64,000 bases of DNA from Cordia subcordata (taxonomy: Eukaryota > Streptophyta > Magnoliopsida > Boraginales > Cordiaceae): positions 19,463,001 to 19,527,000 of the forward strand of contig JAPTOF010000007.1 in assembly GCA_028554755.1 (NCBI GenBank), read 5' to 3'. The translations under genes and the position numbers were made by a program. This document shows, piece after piece, positions 33,749 to 47,244 of the stretch. Within the stretch, counting starts at the first letter, position 1; each line of letters opens with the position of its first letter. The notes beneath the pieces are model-generated. The model did not search any database. It was not told the DNA's origin and saw only the letters and a list, made by a program, of their open reading frames with translations.

Positions 33749-36700
33749 ATGTTTCTTCCAAGGGGCAAGGCATGAAGGTTCTTTACCTTCTTGGTCTAAC
33801 CTTGTTCTCAATTAGGACTGAGTGTGCTCCCTTGGTTCACGTCGTGGCCTTGCCGCAGTGGTGAGACAGTTTTGATGTCACTAAAGATGGGGCCGTAGTG
33901 ATGGCAAAACAGAAAGTGCTTGATGCGTAAGCTAAGAGAACTCCTGATTTCTCAATCAAATAACTATTTTCTTTGCGAAAAAATAATGCATCTTCTAGAG
34001 CCTGAGTCTTATGTTGTAAGTAGTTGTTCTAAAACAATGGCGTGAACTCAAGACTAAGAGATAGCTCAAGTGATTGAGACAATCTTCCCCATGTCAAGTC
34101 CTGGGTTCAATCCCATGGCGACCGAGGTTTTAAGAAAAAAAACGAGACTGTGGCGTGAACTCATTAATAGTATTCTAATTTGAAAAGTGAATATGCCTTA
34201 CTTTGCAACTTTGTTTTCATATTGTGCAAAATACATTACTTCGAAACTTTGAAAAAAGATTGTGGAACACCTACGTCTCAACTCTTTTATAATTATAGTT
34301 TTAGTTGCGAAGGAAGGCCGGAAATTGTAAAGAGACATTTTAATACACGAATATCTCGTTACACTTTCTCGATGGGTAAATTTGATGTGCCCATTTGATC
34401 TACATGCGTGCATGCAGGCGTTCACTAAAACGTGGAATGCAGCATGCCATGCGACAGGACCAGCTAGGATTCTCGTTCCTCAGGGTACATTTGCAATAGG
34501 AGAAGTACTCTTCGAAGGTCCTTGCACCGCTCCCAAACCCATTACCATTGAAATTCAAGGGACTCTTACGGGAAACACAGATCTCGGTCTTTACAAAAGC
34601 GGCGGATGGATAACAATCAGCCACGTCGATGGTGTCGTACTTACGGTGGAGGAACCCTAAATGGCCAAGGTGAGGCGTCATGGAAGGAAAGGGAAAATGG
34701 TTGCGGGCTGCTTCGGATGTATGTGTAATCGCTCAATTCCTAAGTCTATATTTCTTTTCTCGAACTACGCTATCTTGGTCAAAGTTTTGCGCTTTTTTAT
34801 AAAGTAATCTTTCAATTTATAATTTTTCTCTATGTGAATAATATATCTTAGCTCATTTGCTTAACATTATTCATCAATTTGATAGAGTTATTCTTTAAAA
34901 TAGCATCCTAATTTGTGACCAAATTAAACAAATAACTCTTTGGATACTCGACTTTTAGTAGAGAAATGGCTCGTAAGTGAGACCAATCACGCATAGAGAT
35001 TGTGAAGCTAACCTAATGGTCCGCCTATGATATATTTTGCAGAAACTTTTGCTGTTAAATCAATTGAAAAACAATACAGATGTAGGTGTTTCTAGTTCAT
35101 ACGACTTTTTTTTTTTTTAATCTCCTCAAACTACTTTACCACCGTATCTAGCCCGTTGTAACTTGTCAAATTAAATCTAAACTAGTACCAGATGTGTAAT
35201 TTCGGAGATTATATCGACTCCCTAATATGCATTGACATACGTTAAGCTTTTCTTGTATGGATGCAGGGTCTTGTATGGCAGAGTGTAACTAATTCTGTTA
35301 TGCAAAATGTCAACCTCCTCAATAGCAAAGGGTTCCACATGAAGGTTCTCGATCGCACCAACATAACGATGTCGGATCTCAACATAACTGCGCCAGGAGA
35401 CAGCCCTAACACTGATGGTGTCCACATTAGTGGTTCTCAAGCTATCACCATTACTAACTGTGTCATTGGAACGGGTGACGATTGCATCTCTATTGGCGAT
35501 GGCAACGATGGTGTTAACGTCTCCAAAGTCTTTTGTGGACCTGGACATGGCATCAGGTTTGTTCTTGCATCATTATCGTCGTGTTCCAATCTCAAAATCT
35601 CGTAAGAATGATGAGTAGATGCTTTAGGTCAGGCAAATCACAATTCTAATATTACAATTTATCAATTAAAACTACAACATCCTAGGTAGAGCTATGCATG
35701 AACTAGTATGGAGAGCAGGCCCCACTAACCACAAAGACGAAGCCATTAAAGAGCGTGTTGGCATCGCTTTTGATCTTGAATACATGTGAAGTTTTAAAGC
35801 ATTTAGATTGAAAAATCAATTTGACCCCATTGTAAATAAAAATATCGTAGATGAACCTCGCACGGCATGAACTTCTTTGCTTCACATATCATCTCTTGCA
35901 CAGCCACATATCGCCGTTATTCTAAATGAAGTTGGAATGTGGATTATTTCATAGACTTGTAGCTTTTAAATTTGGTCTATTATAAGTTATGAACGTCATT
36001 CTTTATTTCTTATGTTCTATTGTTTTTCTAAATCTTCACATTTTCTTGTATATGTGACAGCGTTGGTAGCCTTGGCAAGCGTCAAGGAGAGACAGACGTC
36101 AAAGGAATTACGATAACTAATTGTACGCTAACCGGGACAACAAATGGAGCCGATTAAAACACGAGAGCTTCTGCTCCGCTCCAAGCGTCAAATATTATCT
36201 TTGACGATATAGTCATGAATGACGTTCAGAACCCCATTATCATTGATCAAAGCTATATGTCAAAGGATAAAGCAGAGGTGAGATATTGTACTTTGTTGTG
36301 CTGAGCGTGAATTTAAAATATTTTATCTATGAAAATGAAGTGATAACTAAGTAATTTTAATGATCAGGATTTAATGAAACTTATATATAAGTGATTGTTT
36401 TCTCAAAAACTAAAATAAAGCATTTCATAAGGTTTTATGGAAACAGTTGGTCGCTTGCTGTACGTAAGATCTAAGAGTAGATCCACTAGCACTTTTAAAT
36501 TATTACACGAAACAAAAATTTAGTGTTTGATTTTTTATTATAAATAAACTAGATACATATTGATTTCAAGCCTAATGTCTCTTTTGAACTAACTACACAG
36601 CCATCCAAGGTGAAGATTAGTGATGTCCACTTCAAGAACATAAGAGGGACCACAGTGTCAAAAATTGCAGTTGCTCTCAATTGCAGTGAAGCAGTTCCTT

Positions 36701-36828
36701 GTGAAGGCATTGAATTGGCTGACGTTGATCTAACAGCAGCCTCTGCCGATGTTGGCGATCTTTCTTCTGTATGCACCAATGCCAAAGTTATCGTTAATGG
36801 GAAATTAAGCCCTGCTGGTTGTAGCTAA
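33749..36828 (+). CDS. Exopolygalacturonase-like (GH28) gene PG3, frame broken as read
   Basis: Exons 33749-~33926, 34418-34718, 35267-35556, 36061-36277, 36601-36828. Exon 3 is open but reads VLDRTNITM where PG1 and PG5 read VTDCTNITM: two compensating shifts at ACTGACTGC. Exon 5 is intact. Exon 1 is broken at homopolymers and CAG, and its donor region reads CTTGATGCGTAAG where PG2, PG5 and PG6 have CTTCGGTACGTAAG. Exon 2 lacks two bases (CTTACGGTGG; CTTCGGATG). Exon 4 is three bases short: about two at the GCCGATTAAAACACG site and one earlier. Confidence 0.87.
34039..34163 (+). mobile_element. tRNA-derived SINE in intron 1, U3
   Basis: Flanked by GGCGTGAACTCA at 34039-34050 and 34152-34163. 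Box A TAGCTCAAGTGATTGAG and box B CTGGGTTCAATCCC are both present; the tail is A-rich. Confidence 0.85.
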
Positions 36829-37837
36829 ATCAAAAATACGTTGGTCCGAACGACCTAGAAATCATTTTTGTGATGTATATTTAGTGTTCCATCCTTTAGA
36901 TTATTTTGATGTGTCCAAAGGCTGATAATCGCCTTAGGCACCAAGTGTAAGACGGCATGTTTCCTTATAGCATTTTACTTAAATGAATATGCCAAATCTA
37001 ATTCTTTCTTTTTCTCTCTTTAGTCTTCGAGGCTATTTATCGCATTGTTGATCAAGACAACGACAAGTATTTTAGCCATGCCCCTGGCTCATGTAGAAAG
37101 TCCAGGCTATAAGATAAAATATAGGATCAAGGAAGCGAACTAGGCCGTCTGCCCGATTAGGGTTTCCTAAACCTAATCAAATTCTTAATAACGTTTTTCG
37201 CTTATATGTATGTTGAGTTGTTTTTATCAATTTTGTTTTGGAATCGAAAAACTAGAGCCCCTTCTTTCTTGGCTCTCTTTTTGTTTTGTTCAAAGAAGCT
37301 TCAATGAAGAAATAAAGAAGTTATGCATTACAAGATTAACCAATATCCGATTGTCCAAGACCGGATAGGAGCATATTGGCAAGACTGAAAGGTATATTAG
37401 AATTTTAATGCGGTTGGTTAGTAAATGTAAAAACTTTTCTATCTAATTAGCAGCCTCAGAGGTTGCATTTATCTCATTACAACCACCTTCTATGTCAGTG
37501 ATTTCTTGAAACCAATGGAAATAATGTGCTCACATGCCAACCCTCTTAATATATATTTAAGTTGCCAGAAATAAACATTTGACCATTAAACTCATGCTAC
37601 GTATTTCATGCTTAATTTATTTCTCGATTTCTTAAAACCTACCACTAAGTCGTATATTGAGTGTCTTAATAACTATTCCTAAAACCACTATCACGCTCGT
37701 ATGTATGCCACATTAGGCAAATACTACTGGTTGTTCTTAAGAGTCAAGCTGAAATTGTGCATGCATCATTAAATTCATAACGCCTTTGGGTGCATTTTTA
37801 TGTTTATGTCTTAGCAAAACATGCATTTGACTAGAGG

Positions 37838-38526
37838 TTCATCAGCCTTGGAGTGCAAGAAAATAAAAGAATTTACATATTGGGCAATATACATTGGGGA
37901 CAATACATCTAGCATTCCTAATGATGGTGAATTTGAAATTGAAGTACCTGATGATTTGCTTATTACAGATTTCTAACATCTATTAGTAGCAATTTTTGAA
38001 AGTTCATACCCAGAACTACTTACTAAAATGAATCAGTGTTTGTCTCCAAAAGTGAGCAATTTTTGCACCAACACTTGAAATTGCTGAAGCAATAGATGAT
38101 TACATGCTTTGGTTTCTTCGGAGAAGAACATGTATACCTACGCTCAGATAGTATTTGTAAGCAAATTTGGTTATTGATTCAGAAGCAAATTCATTCACTC
38201 TAGAGTTTTTTTAACAATATGAAGTGTTCACGTATTCCAGACAATGTTTTGAAGATTAAAGTTGGATTTCTTGTTATGTTGCTAAAGAGATGTTGACCAG
38301 GCTTCGGTCTTTGTATTGGAACCAAACATAAAGTGACTCAATTGGGGAACCGTCTTCTTGAAATGAGCTTTTGTTTGGACGAAATGTTGGAGTTAAAGTT
38401 TATATACCAAGAATAGTGATGACTTCTAATAATACAAATTTTCTATTTATGCTACAACTTAGCTAATTCCCTTTGGTTGTTTCCCTTGCCATGACTATGA
38501 ACAAAAGTTTGGGACAATCTTTGTGT
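37838..38526 (+). pseudogene. Helitron PIF1-like helicase remnant, U4
   Basis: As in U1, with ATGAATCAGTGTTTG for ATGAATCAGAGTGTTTG and GTCTTCTTGAAATGAGC in the variable segment. Confidence 0.83.
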
Positions 38527-39528
38527 AATTTTGGCTAGAATGAGCATAGGACGGGCTGGTTCAGGAATTTAGTCAACGCATGTCGCTTCCCAAAGTTTCG
38601 AGATGTTCATTTTCACTGCGCCGTTCTCGGCTAAACATATTTGCATCCTATCCAATCCCATCCCAAATGTTATAGAGATTTTGGGATGGTGCGGTTCAGG
38701 TTTCGGGATAAAATTATATTTTCAAAATAAAGAATAATAAAATAGCAGATTCAGTTTTCAAAATCATCATTCATACAAATTAGAAAATCTCTGTTTCACG
38801 TCACAAAAGTTAGAAAAAGTGAATAAAAATTAAAAATATTAATGTCATCTTTTACTCCAATATTTGCTTACGAATCATTTTAAGAGCTATGAGGATTTAT
38901 TTTAGAAACCAAGTTAAATTTCTTTAGATTTTTAATTTTAATTCTAACTTAAAAGAAGTATTTTTTTATTAGAAATGTGATTGGAGTAAACTTGAAATAC
39001 AAAATTATATCTTGAATCTCAAGTCCGAGACATTATTGAGCAAAATAAATAAAAACTATGAAATCCTCTTCAAATAAAAGAAGAGAGAATATTTTAACTC
39101 TTTATATGTTATTTTATAAATATAGATATAGATTCTTTTCTCTTTTCTGCTTGGGCAATGGTTTAATTGATGTTTTAATTTTTTTAATGCTAAATCTATG
39201 ACTTTTTCAGTGACACATCACTATTTACAGCAACATACAATTAACTTGTGCTCCATCTAGCATTTGTTTATATGGCATCCTTAGAGTTTGAGGCTTAAGT
39301 CACAATTTTAGAATTCTTTATTATTTTTTAACTTTTAATTTTTATTTAGAACTCAAAAATTATTTTTATAATTGTAATATAAATAAGTTTAAATTAAAAT
39401 TCTTTTATGGATCTCAGGTTTGCGATAGTATTGGAATAAATGAAAACTCAATACTAATTCCCTTTCAGATTAAAGAGAGGAAACAATAACTTTAACATTA
39501 TATATGTTTCACAGTTAGATCTATATAC

Positions 39529-39560
<32 letters not shown>

Positions 39561-41314
39561 GTTTATGTTTCTCTTTTTTTCGTTCATCATTCAATTGATA
39601 TTTTTATTTTTCTTAAGCTTGGAAGCTAATGATATTTTTCACTTGGTGCATCACCTTTTTTTGAGTGTCTAAAATTGATTCGTAGTTGTGTACCTTCTAT
39701 TAATTTACTTGTGTCACATCAAAGTTTGAAGGTTTAACTTAATGTAAATTATACAGATTAATTAAAGTGAAGGATAAAGGATTTCTTTGACATGTGAAAA
39801 ATTAGATAGGTAAGATTAGAACTATAAAAGATTTTAAAAATAACATAAATTTTATAAATATATATGTACATATATATATAATTTATAAATATACATATGT
39901 TATTATATAGTATTTCTTTCGGGACGGATTTACCAAAAGACAAGACGGTTCAGGTTTCGAGATGGGATGCGCTGGGATAAAGGCTGAGATATACATATGA
40001 CCTAAGATTTATTGTCTTCAAATGGCACAAGAAGCATAGTGCTTCTAAGGAGTACAAAGTTGTGGGGAAAAATAATTATTTGCAAAAATTAGCTATTCCC
40101 AAATGTAAGAAAAAAGAATTAAAACCCTTAAATGCTAGGGGGAGGGGCGCTAGGAAAGTTGTTGAAGTTAACCTTAGTTTATTTGGATGTCGAGGCCTCT
40201 AAACTATTATGCGCATTTAGAGATCCATAACATTACGTTTTTTAATTCAATAAAAATTGAGTAACAATGATAATTACAACGTGAAGTGTTGAGTTTTTTT
40301 TCTTATTTTTTTTATTGCTATTGCCTAATCAATATTTGGTTGAAAAATAAACATTTTAAATTTCTTTTCTAACCTCGGATAATTTAATTTTCTTGAACCC
40401 ACTCGTTGTAGCGGAGAATAATTTTTTCTTGAAAAAACATCCAATTGTTTTCTTTTGCTTCAATTTAGTTGTCTTTATATGAACTTATTAGCATTTATAT
40501 TTTGAATATCGAAGGCAAAGAGAATTGATGTTCGAACCAATGATTTCGATCATGGGCGTAGGTTCGCATTATCCTATCCATTGTCATCACCATACTCTAG
40601 CTTATTACTAAACTCCAATCCAAAGCTTGCTTATAACTAAAACTCCAATCCAAAGTGTGATGCACAAGAAATAACGAAGCGATTTACAGAATTCTTTGCC
40701 TTTCCTAAAATAACAGAACCACAGGACGCCAATAAACGTCAAATATATTGATTACGCCTTTTCCATTTGATTAAAAGAGAAAGCAGACCAAAAGAAAATA
40801 GAAAAGGAAACATGAATAAGGAATACTAGTCACCACTTTAATATTAACCGTTCAATGCATGGTCATCTTCTTTCTCTCTTTGATTCTGACAAACTCAAGA
40901 GAAGTGAATTTCCACTGACGTTTGGTGTTGCAAGAAAGAAATTGTTTAAGTTGAAATTGTTAAAGTTAGCTAACCATAAACAACCATTTTATTTTATGTT
41001 TTTGGATAATTTTCTAATGACAAGGGAATAACATTGTCTATAAGAATATTTTGAAGATGTTGAGAAGGCCGTTTCGCAATTGAAGTTTTGAAGAACCTTC
41101 ATTGCGAAATAAATGGATCGAAAAAAGTTAGAAATTATTAGTGCGAAAGATTAATTTTGGTTCATTCTCCTTCAACTCTGAAATGATGAAAAACTAGATT
41201 AATTAGATACCACGAATAGCTCAACTAAAAACGACCTTTACAATATTTGTGGAGAAGTTCCCCGAAATGACATACAAACCAAATAAACATATAACTAATT
41301 TATGAGAAATACAG

Positions 41315-41323
41315 TATAAAAAG
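41315..41323 (+). promoter_or_regulatory. TATA box of PG4
   Basis: TATAAAAAG, 110 bp upstream of the ATG at 41425. Confidence 0.7.
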
Positions 41324-41424
41324 CTATCGGACTTCCGTTTTCATTCATAACCCAAATAAATTTTAAATAAAACTTCCCTATCTTTGTGAACTACCCCGAA
41401 GCTGTCATTAGGTTCAAGGCCACC

Positions 41425-44400
41425 ATGTTTCTTCCAAGGGGGCAAGGCATGAAGGTTCTTTACCTTCTTGGTCTAACCTTGTTCTCAATTAGGACTGAGT
41501 GTGCTCCCTTGGTTCACGTCGTGGCCTTGCCGCAGTGGTGAGACAGTTTTGATGTCACTAAAGATGGGGCCGTAGCGATGGCAAAACAGAAAGTGCTTGA
41601 TGCACGTAAGCTAAGAGAACTCCTGATTTCTCAATCAAATAACTATTTTCTTTGCGAAAAATAATGCATCTTCTAGAGCCTGAGTCTTATGTTGTAAGTA
41701 GTTGTTCTAAAACAATGGCGTGAACTCAAGACTAAGAGATAGCTCAAGTGATTGAGACAATCTTCCCCATGTCAAGTCCTGGGTTCAATCCCATGGCGAC
41801 CGAGGTTTTAAGAAAAAAAACGAGACGTGGCGTGAACTCATTAATAGTATTCTAATTTGAAAAGTGAATATGCCTTACTTTGCAACTTTGTTTTCATATT
41901 GTGCAAAATACATTACTTCGAAACTTTGAAAAAAGATTGTGGAACACCTACGTCTCAACTCTTTTATAATTATAGTTTTAGTTGCGAAGGAAGGCCGGAA
42001 ATTGTAAAGAGACATTTTAATACACGAATATCTCGTTACACTTTCTCGATGGGTAAATTTGATGTGCCCATTTGATCTACATGCGTGCATGCAGGCGTTC
42101 ACTAAAACGTGGAATGCAGCATGCCATGCGACAGGACCAGCTAGGATTCTCGTTCCTCAGGGTACATTTGCAATAGGAGAAGTACTCTTCGAAGGTCCTT
42201 GCACCGCTCCCAAACCCATTACCATTGAAATTCAAGGGACTCTTCTGGGAAACACAGATCTCAGTCTTTACAAAAGCGGCAGATGGATAACAATCAGCCA
42301 CGTCGATGGTGTCGTACTTACCAGGTGGAGGAACCCTAAATGGCCAAGGTGAGGCGTCATGGAAGGAAAGGGAAAATGGTTGCGGGCTGCTTCGGATGTA
42401 TGTGTAATCGCTCAATTCCTAAGTCTATATTTCTTTTCTCGAACTACGCTATCTTGGTCAAAGTTTTGCGCTTTTTTATAAAGTAATCTTTCAATTTATA
42501 ATTTTTCTCTATGTGAATAATATATCTTAGCTCATTTGCTTAACATTATTCATCAATTTGATAGAGTTATTCTTTAAAATAGCATCCTAATTTGTGACCA
42601 AATTAAACAAATAACTCTTTGGATACTCGACTTTTAGTAGAGAAATGGCTCGTAAGTGAGACCAATCACGCATAGAGATTGACGAAGCTAACCTAATGGT
42701 CCGCCTATGATATATTTTGCAGAAACTTTTGCTGTTAAATCAATTGAAAAAACAATACAGATGTAGGTGTTTCTAGTTCATACGACTTTTTTTTTTTTTA
42801 ATCTCCTCAAACTACTTTACCACCGTATCTAGCCCGTTGTAACATGTCAAATTAAATCTAAACTAGTACCAGATGTGTAATTTCGGAGATTATATCGACT
42901 CCCTAATATGCATTGACATACGTTAAGCTTTTCTTGTATGGATGCAGGGTCTTGTATGGCAGAGTGTAACTAATTCTGTTATGCAAAATGTCAACCTCCT
43001 CAATAGCAAAGGGTTCCACATGAAGGTTCTCGATCGCACCAACATAACGATGTCGGATCTCAACATAACTGCGCCAGGAGACAGCCCTAACACTGATGGT
43101 GTCCACATTAGTGGTTCTCAAGCTATCACCATTACTAACTGTGTCATTGGAACGGGTGACGATTGCATCTCTATTGGCGATGGCAACGATGGTGTTAACG
43201 TCTCCAAAGTCTTTTGTGGACCTGGACATGGCATCAGGTTTGTTCTTGCATCATTATCGTCGTGTTCCAATCTCAAAATCTCGTAAGAATGATGAGTAGA
43301 TGCTTTAGGTCAGGCAAATCACAATTCTAATATTACAATTTATCAATTAAAACTACAACATCCTAGGTAGAGCTATGCATGAACTAGTATGGAGAGCAGG
43401 CCCCACTAACCACAAAGACGAAGCCATTAAAGAGCGTGTTGGCATCGCTTTTGATCTTGAATACATGTGAAGTTTTAAAGCATTTAGATTGAAAAATCAA
43501 TTTGACCCCATTGTAAATAAAAATATCGTAGATGAACCTGCACGGCATGAACTTCTTTGCTTCACGTCATATCATCTCTTGCATGACCACATATCGCCGT
43601 TATTCTAAATGAAGTTGGAATGTGGATTATTTCATAGACTTGTAGCTTTTAAATTTGGTCTATTATAAGTTATGAACGTCATTCTTTATTTCTTATGTTC
43701 TATTGTTTTTCTAAATCTTCACATTTTCTTGTATATGTGACAGCGTTGGTAGCCTTGGCAAGCGTCAAGGAGAGACAGACGTCAAAGGAATTACAGTAAC
43801 TAATTGTACGCTAACCGGGACAACAAATGGAGCCAGGATTAAAACACGAGAGCTTCGCTCCGCTCCAAGCGTCAAATATTATCTTTGACGATATAGTCAT
43901 GAATGACGCTCGTAACCCCATTATCATTGATCAAAGCTATATGTCAAAGGATAAAGCAGAGGTGAGATATTGTACTTTGTTGTCTGGCGTGAATTTAAAA
44001 TATTTTATCTATGAAAATGAAGTGATAACTAAGTAATTTTAATGATCGGATTTAATGAAACTTATATATAAGTGATTGTTTTCTCAAAAACGAAAATAAA
44101 GCATTTCATAAGGTTTTATGGAAACAGTTGGTCGCTTGCACAGAAGATCTAAGAGTAGATCCACTAGCACTTTTAAATTATTACACGAAACAAAAATTTA
44201 GTGTTTGATTTTTTTATTATAAATAAACTAGATACATATTGATTTCAAGCCTAATGTCTCTTTTGAACTAACTACACAGCCATCCAAGGTGAAGATTAGT
44301 GATGTCCACTTCAAGAACATAAGAGGGACCACAGTGTCAAAAATTGCAGTTGCTCTCAATTGCAGTGAAGCAGTTCCTTGTGAAGGCATTGAATTGGCTG

Positions 44401-44507
44401 ACGTTGATCTAACAGCAGCCTCTGCCGATGTTGGCGATCTTTCTTCTGTATGCACCAATGCCAAAGTTATCGTTAATGGGAAATTAAGCCCTGCTGGTTG
44501 TAGCTAA
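41425..44507 (+). CDS. Exopolygalacturonase-like (GH28) gene PG4, frame broken as read
   Basis: Exons 41425-~41603, 42095-42397, 42948-43237, 43744-43961, 44280-44507. Exon 1 starts in frame (five-G run intact) but loses a C at GCTCCCTTGG. Exon 2 has the right length by two offsetting changes (CCAGGTGG and CTTCGGATG). Exon 3 is open with LDRT for TDCT. Exon 4 keeps ITVTNC and ARIKT and then shifts at ACACGAGAGC. Exon 5 is intact. NTDG, GDDC, GHG and RIK can all be read. Confidence 0.87.
41717..41840 (+). mobile_element. tRNA-derived SINE in intron 1, U4
   Basis: Flanked by GGCGTGAACTCA at 41717-41728 and 41829-41840. Box A and box B match U3. Confidence 0.85.
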
Positions 44508-45523
44508 ATCAAAAATACGTTGGTCCGAACGACCTAGAAATCATTTTTGTGATGTATATTTAGTGTTCCATCCTTTAGATTATTTTGATGTGTCCAAAGG
44601 CTGATAATCGCCTTAGGCACCAAGTGTAAGACGGCATGTTTCCTTATAGCATTTTACTTAAATGAATATGCCAAATCTAATTCTTTCTTTTTCTCTCTTT
44701 AGTCTTCGAGGCTATTTATCGCATTGTTGATCAAGACAACGACAAGTATTTTAGCCATGCCCCTGGCTCATGTAGAAAGTCCAGGCTATAAGATAAAATA
44801 TAGGATCAAGGAAGCGAACTAGGCCGTCTGCCCGATTAGGGTTTCCTAAACCTAATCAAATTCTTAATAACGTTTTTCGCTTATATGTATGTTGAGTTGT
44901 TTTTATCAATTTTGTTTTGGAATCGAAAAACTAGAGCCCCTTCTTTCTTGGCTCTCTTTTTGTTTTGTTCAAAGAAGCTTCAATGAAGAAATAAAGAAGT
45001 TATGCATTACAAGATTAACCAATATCCGATTGTCCAAGACCAGATAGGAGCATATTGGCAAGACTGAAAGGTATATTAGAATTTTATTGGGTTGTTGGTT
45101 AGTAAATGTAAAAACTTTTCTATCTAATTAGCAGCCTCAGAGGTTGCATTTATCTCATTACAACCACCTTCTATGTCAGTGATTTCTTGAAACCAATGGA
45201 AATAATGTGCTCACATGCCAACCCTCTTAATATATATTTAAGTTGCAGAAATAAACATTTGACCATTAAACTCATGCTACGTATTTCATGCTTAATTTAT
45301 TTCTCAGATTTCTTAAAACCTACCACTAAGTCGTATATTGAGTGTCTTAATAACTATTCCTAAAACCACTATCACGCTACTGTATGTATGCCACATTAGG
45401 CAAATACTACTGGTTGTTCTTAAGGGGAGTCAAGCTGAAATTGTGCATGCATCATTAAATTCATAACGCCTTTGGGTGCATTTTTATGTTTATGTCTTAG
45501 CAAAACATGCATTTGACTAGAGG

Positions 45524-46209
45524 TTCATCAGCCTTGGAGTGCAAGAAAATAAAAGAATTTACATATTGGGCAATATACATTGGGGACAATACATCTAGCA
45601 TTCCTAATGATGGTGAATTTGAAATTGAAGTACCTGATGATTTGCTTATTACAGATTTCTAACATCTATTAGTAGCAATTTTTGAAAGTTCATACCTAAC
45701 TACTTACTAAAATGAATCAGTGTTTGTCTCCAAAAGTGAGCAATTTTGCACCAACACTTGAAATTGCTGAAGCAATAGATGATTACATGCTTTGGTTTCT
45801 TCGAGAAGAACATGTATACCTACGCTCGGATAGTATTTGTAAGCAAATTTGGTTATTGATTCAGAAGCAAATTCATTCACTCTAGAGTTTTTTTAACAAT
45901 ATGAAGTGTTCACGTATTCCAGACAATGTTTTGAAGATTAAAGTTGGATTTCTTGTTATGTTGCTAAAGAGATGTTGACCAGGCTTCCGGTCTTTGTATT
46001 GGAACCAAACATAAAGTGACTCAATTGGGGAACCGTGCTGCTGAGCTGAGCTTTTGTTTGGACGAAATGTTGGAGTTAAAGTTTATATACCAAGAATAGT
46101 GATGACTTCTAATAATACAAATTTTCTATTTATGCTACAACTTAGCTAATTCCCTTTGGTTGTTTCCCTTGCCATGACTATGAACAAAAGTTTGGGACAA
46201 TCTTTGTGT
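45524..46209 (+). pseudogene. Helitron PIF1-like helicase remnant, U5
   Basis: As in U1, with CATACCTAACTAC and TTCGAGAAGAACATG (REEHVYL-like frame) at the former PGEE site. Confidence 0.83.
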
Positions 46210-47209
46210 AATTTTGGCTAGAATGAGCATAGGACGGGCTGGTTCAGAATTTAGTCAACGCATGTCGCTTCCCAAAGTTTCGAGATGTTCATTTTCACTG
46301 CGTTCTCGGCTAAACATATTTGCATCCTATCCAATCCCATCCCAAATGTTATAGAGATTTTGGGATGGTGCGGTTCAGGTTTCGGGATAAAATTATATTT
46401 TCAAAATAAAGAATAATAAAATAGCAGATTCAGTTTTCAAAATCATCATTCATACAAATTAGAAAATCTCTGTTTCACGTCACAAAAGTTAGAAAAAGTG
46501 AATAAAAATTAAAAATATTAATGTCATCTTTTACTCCAATATTTGCTTACGAATCATTTTAAGAGCTATGAGGATTTATTTTAGAAACCAAGTTAAATTT
46601 CTTTAGATTTTTAATTTTAATTCTAACTTAAAAGAAGTATTTTTTTATTAGAAATGTGATTGGAGTAAACTTGAAATACAAAATTATATCTTGAATCTCA
46701 AGTCCGAGACATTATTGAGCAAAATAAATAAAAACTATGAAATCCTCTTCAAATAAAAGAAGAGAGAATATTTTAACTCTTTATATGTTATTTTATAAAT
46801 ATAGATATAGATTCTTTTCTCTTTTCTGCTTGGGCAATGGTTTAATTGATGTTTTAATTTTTTTTAATGCTAAATCTATGACTTTTTCAGCTGACACATC
46901 ACTATTTACAGCAACATACAATTAACTTGTGCTCCATCTAGCATTTGTTTATATGGCATCCTTAGAGTTTGAGGCTTAAGTCACAATTTTAGAATTCTTT
47001 ATTATTTTTTAACTTTTAATTTTTATTTAGAACTCAAATATTATTTTTATAATTGTAATATAAATAAGTTTAAATTAAAATTCTTTTATGGATCTCAGGT
47101 TTGCGATAGTATTGGAATAAATGAAAACTCAATACTAATTCCCTTTCAGATTAAAGAGAGGAAACAATAACTTTAACATTATATATGTTACACAGGTAGA
47201 TCTATATAC

Positions 47210-47244
<35 letters not shown>

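Larger units (their letters stand above)
30159..37837 (+). repeat. Array unit U3 (complete, 7,679 bp)
   Basis: Same layout as U1; the shortest complete unit. Confidence 0.95.
37838..45523 (+). repeat. Array unit U4 (complete, 7,686 bp)
   Basis: Same layout as U1. Confidence 0.95.

Noticed and set aside
34039..34163. A genuine tRNA gene in PG intron 1
   Set aside because: Box A and box B are tRNA-like, but there is no acceptor stem or anticodon arm, and the unit is flanked by 12-bp duplications with an A-rich tail: a SINE.
46737..46925. 62-codon frame in the AT-rich spacer (U5 and U6)
   Set aside because: It is open only in units where an indel happens to allow it; low-complexity, no conserved motif.
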